Source: Candidatus Zhuqueibacterota bacterium
GTDB lineage: Bacteria > Zhuqueibacterota > Zhuqueibacteria > Residuimicrobiales > Residuimicrobiaceae
Reading direction: 5' to 3'
DNA: 10,234 nucleotides
Assembly: GCA_016934435.1 (NCBI GenBank)
Contig: JAFGSU010000169.1
Coordinates: 1-10,234 of the forward strand
Shown: piece by piece, positions 1-7,659 of the stretch
How the letters are laid out: the number at the start of each line of letters is the position of its first letter
Numbering within the stretch: the first letter of the stretch is position 1
Notes under the pieces: model-generated
What the model was told of the DNA's origin: nothing
Seen by the model: only the letters and a program-made list of their open reading frames with translations
The model's database searches: none
Translations under genes and position numbers: made by a program

Positions 1-1
1 C

Positions 2-556
2 GCCCATTTATTTGCGCAAAAAGGGTTCAACGGAGTATCCATGCGCGAGATTTCTGAAAATTCGGGTGTAACCAAACCAACTATTTATTACTATTTTAAA
101 AGTAAGGAACAGATATACAGAGAATTGATTGATGCCGGTAGAGCGCATAGCCGGGCGGATGTCAGTCGTATTCAATCTCTGGATTGGCCGCTAAAAAAAA
201 AGCTGATAGAAATTATTAAACAAAGATTTCGCGATTGCGAGCAATACAAAGACTTTTCTCGCTTATTTCTTCATCTTAATTCATCCATTGAAGATCTGGA
301 TTTTATTAGTGGAATCAAACGGGAGATAAAACAAGAACCGCTTCGGATTCTTGAAGAGATGATAAGAGATGCGATAGAATCGGGAGAAATTAAGAGAGAA
401 GTCAATCCCGCAATAGCGGCGGAAACCATCATTGCGATTTTTCAATATTTTATGTGGAAAAAGGTTGAGGGGGACGACCGTGGGGATGACCTACCTATCG
501 TGGAAAAAACCATTGAATTACTATTCAACGGCCTGGCGGCTAACAAGGTGTCATGA
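2..556 (+). CDS. TetR/AcrR-family transcriptional regulator, 5' end cut by window
   Basis: This is probably the repressor of the efflux operon that follows. The reading frame is open to the left edge, so the true start lies upstream; the first ATG in view (position 41) sits inside the DNA-binding domain and is not the start. The visible N-terminus reads as the second half of a TetR helix-turn-helix: AHLFAQKGFNGVSMREIS, then a recognition helix with GVTKPTIYYYFKSKEQIY, a classic TetR signature. The rest (about 130 residues, mostly helical) is the ligand-binding and dimerisation domain, which is variable in this family, so the inducer cannot be read. The stop codon is followed after 21 bases by the channel gene on the same strand, so the regulator heads the operon and probably also controls itself. 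A perfect palindrome overlaps its stop codon. Family assignment is firm; the repressor role and its target are inferred from position. Confidence 0.93.
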   Translation, partial: AHLFAQKGFNGVSMREISENSGVTKPTIYYYFKSKEQIYRELIDAGRAHSRADVSRIQSLDWPLKKKLIEIIKQRFRDCEQYKDFSRLFLHLNSSIEDLDFISGIKREIKQEPLRILEEMIRDAIESGEIKREVNPAIAAETIIAIFQYFMWKKVEGDDRGDDLPIVEKTIELLFNGLAANKVS

Positions 557-564
557 TATCATGA
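551..564. promoter_or_regulatory. Perfect 14-bp palindrome, possible TetR-family operator
   Basis: TCATGATATCATGA equals its own reverse complement. It covers the last codons and stop of the regulator gene and ends four bases before the GGAGG ribosome binding site of the channel gene. TetR-family dimers bind palindromes of about this size, so it could be an internal operator. The symmetry does not extend beyond the 14 bases. The main operator would be expected upstream of the regulator gene, outside the window. Function is inferred. Confidence 0.3.
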
Positions 565-577
565 ACTGGAGGAAAGG

Positions 578-1972
578 ATGAAGTTAGTCTCGAGAGTAAA
601 GATGGCATTATTCCTATTATTGGTTATTTCGCTGTCTGCTTACACGCAAGAAAGTATGGAACTGACCGTTGACCAATGTGTCTCTCTGGCATTGACAAAA
701 AATCCGGAGATCAGGATGGCCGAAAAAGAGGTGGCCAAGGCCAGGGCGTCCGTTTGGGAAGCGACATCCAACGTTTTGCCGCAGGTGTCGGCTCATGCTG
801 CTTTGCAGCATGCGTGGGATTTACAAACCCAGACCATCCCGAATTTTTTAAAACCGATGCTCGAACCGCTGACGCCTATTATTCCGGAACTGAGTCTGAT
901 GCCGGATTATGTTCAACTGACCTTCGGTCTTGAAAACACCCTATCCTATGGCGCGACATTGACCCAGCCCCTTTTTCTTGGCGGGGCCGGTATTTCGGCT
1001 ATTCAGATGGCCAAAGCGGGTCTAAGGGCGGCTGAACAAAATCTGGAATCAAAGAAGCAAAATCTGATCTATTCGTCGGTCAACGCCTTTTATAGCTGTT
1101 TGTTGGCTCAGGAATTGATGACGGTACAGGAGGAGGCTCTGGCGCAGGCTCAAGCAAACCTGGAAGTTGTGATAAAAAAATATAATGTGGGTATGGCTTC
1201 TGGTTTTGACAAGATGCGCGCACAAGTTGAAGCGGCCAATTTAAAGCCCGAACTCATCAGCGCAAAGAATAATTTTCAAATGGCGCTCACGCAACTGAGG
1301 ATGGTTCTTGGCCTTGATCCGGACGCAAAAATTTCCGTTGCGGGTGAATTTCGATTTCAGGAAGATGAATTTGGCGATGACGAGTTGACGACGCTGCAGA
1401 ACGCAGCCATGAAAACAAGACCGGAAATACTCGCGGTGCTTCAGCACAAAACCATTGCTGATAAAAATGTCGCACTGGCGCGAAGCAATTTCTTGCCCAA
1501 GTTGTTTTTTCAAACAGACTATTCCTATCTGGGCATGCGCAATGATCTTAGATTTCGACAAGATGAGTTGAGCAAGGGATTCACATCAGGCGTAAGCCTG
1601 CAGATTCCTCTGTTCACCGGTTTTCGCAACAGCAAACAGTATCAGCAGGCCAAGTTGGATAAAAAGATCATGCAGGATACCGAAGTTCAGGCCAGGAACG
1701 CCATCATGGCCGAGGTTGAAGTCGGGTATAATAAATTTCAGGAAGCGAAACAGAAATATTCAGCCGCGGAAGAATCGGTTGGTCTTGCAAGAGAAGCCTT
1801 ACGACTGGCCAATCTCATGTATGAGGAAGGAACCAATACGCAACTGGATGTGCTCGTTTCGCGTTTGGCCCTGAACAGAGCCAGGTTGAATTATGTTTCT
1901 TCGCTCTATGAATATCAAATGGCGCGTTATTATTTGCGTAAAGTTACCGGCTATTTACAAGGTGTACTATAG
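578..1972 (+). CDS. TolC-family outer-membrane efflux channel
   Basis: This is the outer-membrane channel of the tripartite efflux pump; as a trimer it would form a beta-barrel in the outer membrane continuing into a periplasmic alpha-helical tunnel. The start is ATG 578, with GGAGG at 568-572, 5 bases upstream. The N-terminus has basic residues and a hydrophobic run (MALFLLLVISLSA, residues 9-21) typical of a Sec signal peptide, cleaved somewhere near residues 21-24. The mature protein has the two tandem outer-membrane-efflux (OEP) repeats of the family, roughly residues 28-240 and 255-460. They are rich in long amphipathic helices, with the typical start (LTVDQCVSLALTKNPEI) and a late repeat segment (ALRLANLMYEEGTNTQLDVL). 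The length of 464 residues is normal for TolC/OprM-like proteins. It lies 15 bases before the adaptor gene, so partner assignment is strong; the transported substrate is unknown. Confidence 0.94.
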   Translation: MKLVSRVKMALFLLLVISLSAYTQESMELTVDQCVSLALTKNPEIRMAEKEVAKARASVWEATSNVLPQVSAHAALQHAWDLQTQTIPNFLKPMLEPLTPIIPELSLMPDYVQLTFGLENTLSYGATLTQPLFLGGAGISAIQMAKAGLRAAEQNLESKKQNLIYSSVNAFYSCLLAQELMTVQEEALAQAQANLEVVIKKYNVGMASGFDKMRAQVEAANLKPELISAKNNFQMALTQLRMVLGLDPDAKISVAGEFRFQEDEFGDDELTTLQNAAMKTRPEILAVLQHKTIADKNVALARSNFLPKLFFQTDYSYLGMRNDLRFRQDELSKGFTSGVSLQIPLFTGFRNSKQYQQAKLDKKIMQDTEVQARNAIMAEVEVGYNKFQEAKQKYSAAEESVGLAREALRLANLMYEEGTNTQLDVLVSRLALNRARLNYVSSLYEYQMARYYLRKVTGYLQGVL

Positions 1973-1987
1973 AAAAGGAGAACAATC

Positions 1988-3112
1988 ATGCGACGCTTGT
2001 CTTTAATGCTGTTGGTTATGCTATGCACCCTTATCACTATTTTCGCCTGTTCGGACAAGAAAGAGAATGAGGAAACGGCAAAGGTTCCGGTAGAAATTAT
2101 GGTTGCGGAATTGGGGCGGGTTGTGCAGACTTTGCATTATAACGGTGATATCAAAGCCGAGTATGAGGTTAAGGTATTTTCCAAAATTCCGGACCGCATT
2201 GAAAAATATTTTATTGACGAGGGAGAATATATCGCCAGGGGCGCGCCCATAGCGCAAATTCATGCCGCAACCATCGAACAGGGTGTTAAACAGGCTGAGG
2301 CGGGATATGCAGCGGCAAAAGCGCAAGAGGTTAATATGCAGGTGGAATTTGAGCGCTCAAAAAAGCTTTTTCAAGAGAACGCCATGAGTAAACAGCAGTA
2401 CGACATGGTACAAACGCAATATGAGGCCGTAAAGGCGGCTCTGGAGCAGGCACAGGCAGCTTTAATTTCAGCAAAAAGTTCCCTCGCCGATGCAACGGTA
2501 TCCGCGCCCATTTCCGGCATAATCGGCAAAAGATATAATGAGGCCGGCGATATGGCTAATCCGGCCGTTCCGCTGGTCAGCATTGTGCAAATGGACCGCG
2601 TCAAGATTACCTTTGAAGCGACAGAGTCGGATCTGGGTAAACTGGAAATAGGCCAGCAAGCTGTTGTGAAAGTAAAGAGCTATCCGGAGCAAGAATTTGT
2701 CGGAAGTGTAGTAAAAATCAGTCCCATTTTAGATCCCCTGACGCGAATGGCTTCAATTGAGGTTCTCAGCGACAATCCCGATGGCAAACTTAAACCGGGC
2801 ATGTTTGCCCGGGTGCAGGTTAGAACAGGTGTCATTGAGAATACAATCGTAGTCCCGAGATATGCAACTTTTGAAAATACCACGATGCAGAAAGTCGACG
2901 GTCAGGATCAGGTGGTAACCGATTATTATGTTTATGTGGTTGAACAGGATACAGCCGTGCAAAGAAAACTGGATGTGAAGTATATCAATCATGTCCAGCT
3001 GGCGGTAGAAGGAGGTCTGAACGCCGGTGAATGGCTGGTCACAACCGGTCAGGCTAATTTGCGCGATGGTTCACCGGTAAGCGTCAGCAAGAGGGAGGGC
3101 GTCGCCTTATGA
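1988..3112 (+). CDS. RND efflux periplasmic adaptor (membrane fusion protein), probable lipoprotein
   Basis: This adaptor links the inner-membrane pump to the outer-membrane channel (HlyD/AcrA-type membrane fusion protein). The start is ATG 1988 with AGGAG at 1976-1980. Residues 1-20 form a basic, hydrophobic signal ending in IFAC, with Cys21 as the probable lipidated residue; Phe at -2 is unusual for a lipobox, but the following SDKKENEE linker is typical. Serine at +2 gives no inner-membrane retention signal by the E. coli rule. Next come a first barrel-sandwich half (about 50-90, with the IDEGEYIARGAPIAQI lipoyl-like pattern), an alpha-helical hairpin (about 92-165), the second lipoyl half (ATVSAPISGIIGKRYNEAGD), a beta-barrel (about 200-280) and a membrane-proximal domain (about 285-370). 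The length of 374 residues is standard. Its stop overlaps the pump start (ATGA, 3109-3112), implying translational coupling. Confidence 0.94.
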   Translation: MRRLSLMLLVMLCTLITIFACSDKKENEETAKVPVEIMVAELGRVVQTLHYNGDIKAEYEVKVFSKIPDRIEKYFIDEGEYIARGAPIAQIHAATIEQGVKQAEAGYAAAKAQEVNMQVEFERSKKLFQENAMSKQQYDMVQTQYEAVKAALEQAQAALISAKSSLADATVSAPISGIIGKRYNEAGDMANPAVPLVSIVQMDRVKITFEATESDLGKLEIGQQAVVKVKSYPEQEFVGSVVKISPILDPLTRMASIEVLSDNPDGKLKPGMFARVQVRTGVIENTIVVPRYATFENTTMQKVDGQDQVVTDYYVYVVEQDTAVQRKLDVKYINHVQLAVEGGLNAGEWLVTTGQANLRDGSPVSVSKREGVAL

Positions 3113-6100
3113 AAATAACGCAAACAGCCATAAAAAGGGGCGTAACCTTTACGATGATTTTTCTCATCGCCGTGGGATTCGGTATGTTTTCTTTGCTGCG
3201 CCTCAATGTAGATTTGTATCCAAAACTAGAGTTCCCGATTTTAGCGGTCATAACTCAGTATACGGGCGTGGGCCCCTATGATCTGGAAACGGTAGTAACG
3301 CGGCCGATCGAGGAATCGGTGGCTTCGGTGGAAAATATTAAAACAGTATATTCGACGACGCAACAGAGCCTTTCCCTGGTCTTATTGGAATTTAATTGGG
3401 GCACGAATATGGATGTGGCGGAGACGGATGTGCGCCGAAACCTTGAATTCATCCGGGATGTGCTGCCTCCGGATGCAACCGATCCGATGGTTTTTGCTTT
3501 TGATCCGTCAGCGCAACCGATTCTATATTTGTCGTTGTCATCCCCATTCCATGGTCAGGCAGAATTGCGTCGCATTGCAGAGAGCGATATGGAGCCGCGG
3601 TTGGAACGAATCTCGGGTGTTGCTTCCGCCTTTACCATGGGCGGTATGCGGCGAGAAATTAAAATTCTGGCCGATCCGCTGAGAATGCGCGCATATAATG
3701 TTTCATTGCAGCAGATTTCTACCGCATTACAAACGGCCAATCTACAGATTCCTTCCGGCTATATCGATAATGAAAGGATGGAATTTACCATCCAAACCTC
3801 AGGGGAATATACCAGTGTAGATCAAATTGCCAATACCAGTGTGGCTTTGTACAACGGGACCGTCATCCATGTAAAAGATGTTGCACACGTCGAAGATGGA
3901 TTTCGTGATCAGCGGCAAAAAGTGTGGAGTAATAATTTGGATGCCGTAATGGTGATGGTGATGCGTCAGTCGGATGCGAACACGGCTACGGTCTGTCGCA
4001 ACGTTAACGCCCAGCTAAAAGAGATTGAAGCGGCTTTGCCCAAGGGTGTGAAGATTGAAACGGTTATCGATTTTTCGGTTTTCATCACACGCTCCATGTC
4101 CAATTTGGGCAGCACGGCATGGCAGGCTGTTTTTTTGACCATTCTGGTTTTGCTTTTTTTCTTACGGAATGTCAGGAGCTCCGTTATTGTCGGCGTTTCC
4201 ATACCTGTTTCGGTGATCACAACATTTGCGGTCATGGACCAGGCGGGCCTGACGCTCAACATTATTTCCATGGCCGGTTTGGCCCTGGCTATCGGTTTGC
4301 TGGTCGATAACTCCATTGTGGTTCTTGAGAGTATTTTCCGGCGCCACGAACTGGGAGAAAAATTGCGCGAGGCGTCCTACAGCGGTGCCTCAGAAGTCGC
4401 CATGGCCATAACGGCGTCGACCTTGACGACGTTGGCGGTTTTTCTGCCGGTTTTATTTGTACCCGGACTTGCCGGCCAGCTTTTCCGGGAAATGGTGATT
4501 ACTATCTGTTTCTCATTGACCATCTCGCTGGCGGTTTCATTGACATTGGTTCCTCTCATGGCCTCACGAATACTGAGGATACGAAAAAATTTAAATCCCA
4601 GGGGGCTGGCCATGCGAACCTATAATACTATTACAAAGTGGCTGGAGGATTTAAAGTCTTTTTATACCAAAGCCTTACAATGGGCCATGGGGCATAAAAA
4701 ATCCGTCCTTGCGGTCACGTTTGTACTATTCGTACTTTCCCTCATCTCCTTATTCGGTTTTGGAGGTGATTTTTTACCACAAACGGATCAGGGATTCATT
4801 GCTATCAGCGTGGATCGTACACCAGGCACCAGTTTGGAGGCGATGGAAAGAAGCATGCATCAGATCAATCAAATTATTCTGGATGAGGTACCGGAAGCGG
4901 AAATCGTCTACACCAACTTTGGCCAGGGGGAAGGTGTAATGGCCATGTTTTCCTCACGTACATCTGCTGAAGGTGATATCAGTATCCGCTTGAAAAATCT
5001 GTCCGATCGCAAGCGCAGCATGTTTGAGATTCAGGATTCCCTGCGAAGTAAATTGAAAGGTTTACCTGATGTAATCGTTGAATTTGAAGATCGGGGACAG
5101 GCCATGTTCAGTGGCGGGGGAGATATTGTGTTGAAAATTTTTGGCCATGATCTATCCCGCTCCCAGGTCGTGAGCAATCAGATCGAAAAACTGGTTGAAA
5201 AGATTGACGGCGTTGTCTCGGTAACATCCAGTGTTCGCAAAGCCATGCCCGAGCTCCGAATCAATCTGGATCGGCAGCGCATCGCTGATTTGGGACTCAG
5301 CACCGCACAGATAGGACAAGTGGTCAGTACGGGTGTCCTGGGAACTGTTGTGACCCGTTTTCGAGATCAAGGGGATGAGTATGATGTGAGAGTACAGCTG
5401 GATAAATCGGCGCGCACCAGTAAAGAAGACCTGGAAAATATCCTGATAATGACGCCTTTTGGCGCACAGATTCCACTGCGAGCGGTGGCCGATATTGCGT
5501 ACAGCCGGGCTCCCAATGAAATCTCACGAGAAGATCAGGAACGCATCGTTTCTTTGTCATTGGACGTTTCAGGCCGAGATGTACGCCGGGTGACCAATGA
5601 CGTCATGGATGCCATTGCCCAGGTGCCATTACCGCCCGATTATCGCATTGAGATCGGTGGCGTGGCCAAGGACCAACAGGAGTCGTTTATGTATCTGGGC
5701 ATCGCCCTGGTTGTTGCTATTATACTTACCTATATGGTGATGGCTTCGCAGTTTGAATCATTTGTCGATCCGTTTATTATCTTATTTACCATCCCGCTAT
5801 CTCTGATCGGTGTGGCATTGGTGTTATTAATAACCGGAACCGACATGAGCGTCATGGCATTGGTTGGTGTGGTCATGCTGGTGGGTATTGTGGTTAATAA
5901 CGGCATTGTGCTTGTGGATAAGATCAATCAGTTGCGAGCTGAAGGACTCGGATTGATAGAGGCGATCATCGAAGGTGGCAGAGTGCGAATGAGGCCGGTG
6001 TTGATGACAGCAACAACGACGGTTTTCGGCATGTTGCCTCTTGCGTTGGGTATTGGCGAGAGCGGTGAAAACTGGGCTCCCATGGCGCGTTCGGTCATGG

Positions 6101-6249
6101 GCGGGCTGACCATGGCAACGGTTTTAACGCTTATCATCGTTCCGATCATATATTTTTATATGGAGCGCGTGGGCGATAGATTCCGCACCATGAAGGAAAA
6201 TCGCCAAAAACGGCGATTGCAAAAAGGTAAAGTAGTCGAAGATTTTTAA
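3109..6249 (+). CDS. RND-family efflux pump, inner-membrane permease (AcrB/MexB-like, HAE1 type)
   Basis: This is the proton-driven inner-membrane pump that captures substrates from the periplasm or membrane and passes them to the channel. At 1046 residues it has the full AcrB-like layout: TM1 (about 13-30), a large periplasmic loop, TM2-TM6 (from about 338), TM7 (about 532-550), a second periplasmic loop and TM8-TM12 (from about 863 to 1020). The family signatures LNVDLYPKLEFPI, GPYDLETVVTRPIEESV and the TM4 motif IGLLVDNSIVVLESI are visible. In TM4 the AcrB Asp407-Asp408 pair is Asp400-Asn401, and the TM10 position of AcrB Lys940 is Asn930 (GIVVNNGIVLVD). This pairing is known from a large VDN/VNN subgroup and does not indicate a broken gene. 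GGGAGGG at 3093-3099 is the ribosome binding site, and the start overlaps the adaptor stop. Its substrate cannot be read; lipids, drugs or metabolic toxins are all possible. Confidence 0.96.
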   Translation: MKITQTAIKRGVTFTMIFLIAVGFGMFSLLRLNVDLYPKLEFPILAVITQYTGVGPYDLETVVTRPIEESVASVENIKTVYSTTQQSLSLVLLEFNWGTNMDVAETDVRRNLEFIRDVLPPDATDPMVFAFDPSAQPILYLSLSSPFHGQAELRRIAESDMEPRLERISGVASAFTMGGMRREIKILADPLRMRAYNVSLQQISTALQTANLQIPSGYIDNERMEFTIQTSGEYTSVDQIANTSVALYNGTVIHVKDVAHVEDGFRDQRQKVWSNNLDAVMVMVMRQSDANTATVCRNVNAQLKEIEAALPKGVKIETVIDFSVFITRSMSNLGSTAWQAVFLTILVLLFFLRNVRSSVIVGVSIPVSVITTFAVMDQAGLTLNIISMAGLALAIGLLVDNSIVVLESIFRRHELGEKLREASYSGASEVAMAITASTLTTLAVFLPVLFVPGLAGQLFREMVITICFSLTISLAVSLTLVPLMASRILRIRKNLNPRGLAMRTYNTITKWLEDLKSFYTKALQWAMGHKKSVLAVTFVLFVLSLISLFGFGGDFLPQTDQGFIAISVDRTPGTSLEAMERSMHQINQIILDEVPEAEIVYTNFGQGEGVMAMFSSRTSAEGDISIRLKNLSDRKRSMFEIQDSLRSKLKGLPDVIVEFEDRGQAMFSGGGDIVLKIFGHDLSRSQVVSNQIEKLVEKIDGVVSVTSSVRKAMPELRINLDRQRIADLGLSTAQIGQVVSTGVLGTVVTRFRDQGDEYDVRVQLDKSARTSKEDLENILIMTPFGAQIPLRAVADIAYSRAPNEISREDQERIVSLSLDVSGRDVRRVTNDVMDAIAQVPLPPDYRIEIGGVAKDQQESFMYLGIALVVAIILTYMVMASQFESFVDPFIILFTIPLSLIGVALVLLITGTDMSVMALVGVVMLVGIVVNNGIVLVDKINQLRAEGLGLIEAIIEGGRVRMRPVLMTATTTVFGMLPLALGIGESGENWAPMARSVMGGLTMATVLTLIIVPIIYFYMERVGDRFRTMKENRQKRRLQKGKVVEDF

Positions 6250-6261
6250 AAAATGCCATAG

Positions 6262-6294
6262 AGGTGGACTGCGCGCGCAGTCCACCTTTTTTTT
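6262..6294 (+). terminator. Rho-independent terminator of the efflux operon
   Basis: Starting 12 bases after the pump stop, arms GGTGGACTGC and GCAGTCCACC pair perfectly around a GCGC loop (6263-6286), extended by an A-T pair at 6262/6287, and are followed directly by eight T residues. The hairpin is a perfect 24-base palindrome. No T tract lies immediately at the reverse-strand end, so it should act for plus-strand transcription only. It separates the efflux operon from the phosphatase gene. Confidence 0.95.
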
Positions 6295-6321
6295 ATCATC
6301 CGTTTTGAAATGATAACTTTT

Positions 6322-6351
6322 TTGTTGGAATTACGTAAACAGAAGTAGGAT
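6322..6351 (+). promoter_or_regulatory. Possible promoter for the phosphatase gene
   Basis: TTGTTG (6322-6327) and TAGGAT (6346-6351), 18 bases apart, resemble housekeeping -35 and -10 boxes. They lie just after the operon terminator and about 34 bases before the phosphatase start. A promoter is needed here because of the terminator, but the match is only moderate and the host's sigma consensus is unknown. Confidence 0.25.
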
Positions 6352-6384
6352 TGGAAAACGAGAACATATTTAAAGGATTTTTTA

Positions 6385-7476
6385 ATGGGATTGGAAAATC
6401 GACTGCATCAGCTATATAATACGTACACCAACGATATGACGTTGAAGGAAATGGAGCGACTGATTAGACATGAGGCTCCGGGCGTATATAAATATTATCG
6501 ACGGCAGATGACGCAGGCCGGCGAGGGGAAGAACTGTGTGATGCGGTGGCTGATTTTTGCCCGCAATTTTTTTACTGCCTTTTTGTTAAAGTTAAGCCCG
6601 GCTCGCCGAATTGTATATTTTGTTGCGCTGCTATTTTTCTTTCAGGGATTGTATGTCAGTAATTTGTTGTATATCGTCCTGTCGTTTCTCTTACTCAATG
6701 TATTGCTCGCTTTCGAGCTGGCGGAAAAATTAATCGTCAAGGACGAACTGGAGGTAGCCCGCACCATACAAACCGCCCTGATGCCGAAACAGGCGCCCCG
6801 CTTACCATCGTTCGAAATTGCCTGCTATTCCGAAGCCGCCCACGAAGTCGGCGGCGATTTCTATGATTTTATCCAACCGAATGAAAAAATCGGATCGACC
6901 TATATGGTGATAGGCGATATATCAGGAAAAGGCATGGCCGCCGCATTATACATGGTGCAGGTACAGGTTCTCTTGCATTACCTGCTGCAAGAAAACGCGC
7001 CTCCCCGCGACGCCCTGTTATCACTCAATAAGAATCTACGCGACCTGTTCAAGGCGGACGCTTTTCTAACCATTTCTCTGGCGGAGATTATGCCCTCCGG
7101 CATCATACATTGGTGCCGAGCCGGACATATGCCCCTCCTGTATTATAGCCGGAAAGCGCAGCAATGTTTGAATATCACGCCCAATGGCATGGGTATCGGG
7201 CTGTGTAATAATAATGACTTTGCCAAAAGTCTGGAGGAGACCTCCATATCCACCCAACCGGGTGATTTATTGATTTGGTTTACCGACGGGGTCATTGAAA
7301 ATATGAATGAACGCAAGGAGGAGTTTGGGGAAGAAAGATTGAAAAAAGTGGTCGAAAGAGAAGCAAACCGATCAGCACAACAAATCATGCAAAGCATTAC
7401 GAACATGGCGACTACCTACAGGGGCTCCTCTCTCCCTCATGATGATATGAGCCTGGTTGTAATGAAAGCCATTTGA
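6385..7476 (+). CDS. Membrane-anchored PP2C/SpoIIE-type serine/threonine protein phosphatase
   Basis: This is a metal-dependent phosphatase of the SpoIIE/RsbU class, which typically dephosphorylates anti-anti-sigma (STAS) proteins in partner-switching pathways. The N-terminus (1-70) is soluble-looking, charged and of no recognised domain. Two hydrophobic stretches (about 75-89 and 93-112) make a membrane hairpin. The standard linker helix ELEVARTIQTALMPK (121-135) leads into the catalytic domain. Metal-binding motifs are present: VGGDFYDF (Asp158), GDISGKGMAAAL (Asp178), RAGHMPLLYY, FTDGVIE (Asp301) and PHDDMSLVVM (Asp353/354). The catalytic domain therefore looks complete. No PAS, GAF, HAMP or receiver domain precedes it, so the sensed signal must come through the N-terminal or membrane part. 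AAAGGA (6372-6377) is the ribosome binding site. The gene stands alone between a terminator and a 183-base gap, with no STAS or kinase partner visible. Confidence 0.93.
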   Translation: MGLENRLHQLYNTYTNDMTLKEMERLIRHEAPGVYKYYRRQMTQAGEGKNCVMRWLIFARNFFTAFLLKLSPARRIVYFVALLFFFQGLYVSNLLYIVLSFLLLNVLLAFELAEKLIVKDELEVARTIQTALMPKQAPRLPSFEIACYSEAAHEVGGDFYDFIQPNEKIGSTYMVIGDISGKGMAAALYMVQVQVLLHYLLQENAPPRDALLSLNKNLRDLFKADAFLTISLAEIMPSGIIHWCRAGHMPLLYYSRKAQQCLNITPNGMGIGLCNNNDFAKSLEETSISTQPGDLLIWFTDGVIENMNERKEEFGEERLKKVVEREANRSAQQIMQSITNMATTYRGSSLPHDDMSLVVMKAI

Positions 7477-7659
7477 TCAGGCGAGTGTGATTCTATCTAT
7501 GTGAAAGTGTTCAACACGCTGTTCTTATTTTTTCAGACTATCACCCAACGAATTTTATTTTTTAAGGAAGGTTTTTCCTTCATATCCGGAATATTGCGCC
7601 CTGTAGAGATGTTGAAAGAAGTGAATAATAAGTACATTCGAATTACAATGGGAGGTGTC
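7477..7659 (+). other. Leader region before the peroxiredoxin gene
   Basis: This 183-base non-coding stretch is AT-rich. It holds a weak hairpin (AAGGAA at 7564-7569 with TTCCTT at 7575-7580, 5-base loop) without a terminator T tract. A poor promoter candidate is TTGAAA (7612-7617) with TACATT (7633-7638), only 15 bases apart. No clear terminator follows the phosphatase gene. The peroxiredoxin frame stays open back to a GTG at 7501, but the added 53 residues do not resemble the family. Confidence 0.4.
7650..7655 (+). promoter_or_regulatory. Ribosome binding site that fixes the peroxiredoxin start
   Basis: GGGAGG ends 4 bases before ATG 7660. This supports that ATG over the in-frame ATG at 7648, which overlaps the site itself, and over the GTG at 7501, which lacks a purine-rich site. 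Confidence 0.75.

Noticed and set aside
1241..1561. Minus-strand open frame of 106 codons inside the channel gene
   Set aside because: It is antisense to a well-conserved TolC-family gene with no recognisable protein features.
4306..4311. Asp-Asn in TM4 as evidence of an inactivated pump
   Set aside because: The same Asp-Asn and TM10 Asn pairing is common in intact RND pumps, and the gene is full length without frameshifts.
3966..4316. Minus-strand open frame of 116 codons inside the pump gene
   Set aside because: It is an antisense shadow of the conserved TM2-TM4 region of the RND pump; codon bias of the real gene explains the open frame.
7564..7580. AAGGAA/TTCCTT hairpin as a terminator of the phosphatase gene
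   Set aside because: The stem is only 6 bp, AT-rich, and no T tract follows; it lies almost 90 bases after the stop codon.
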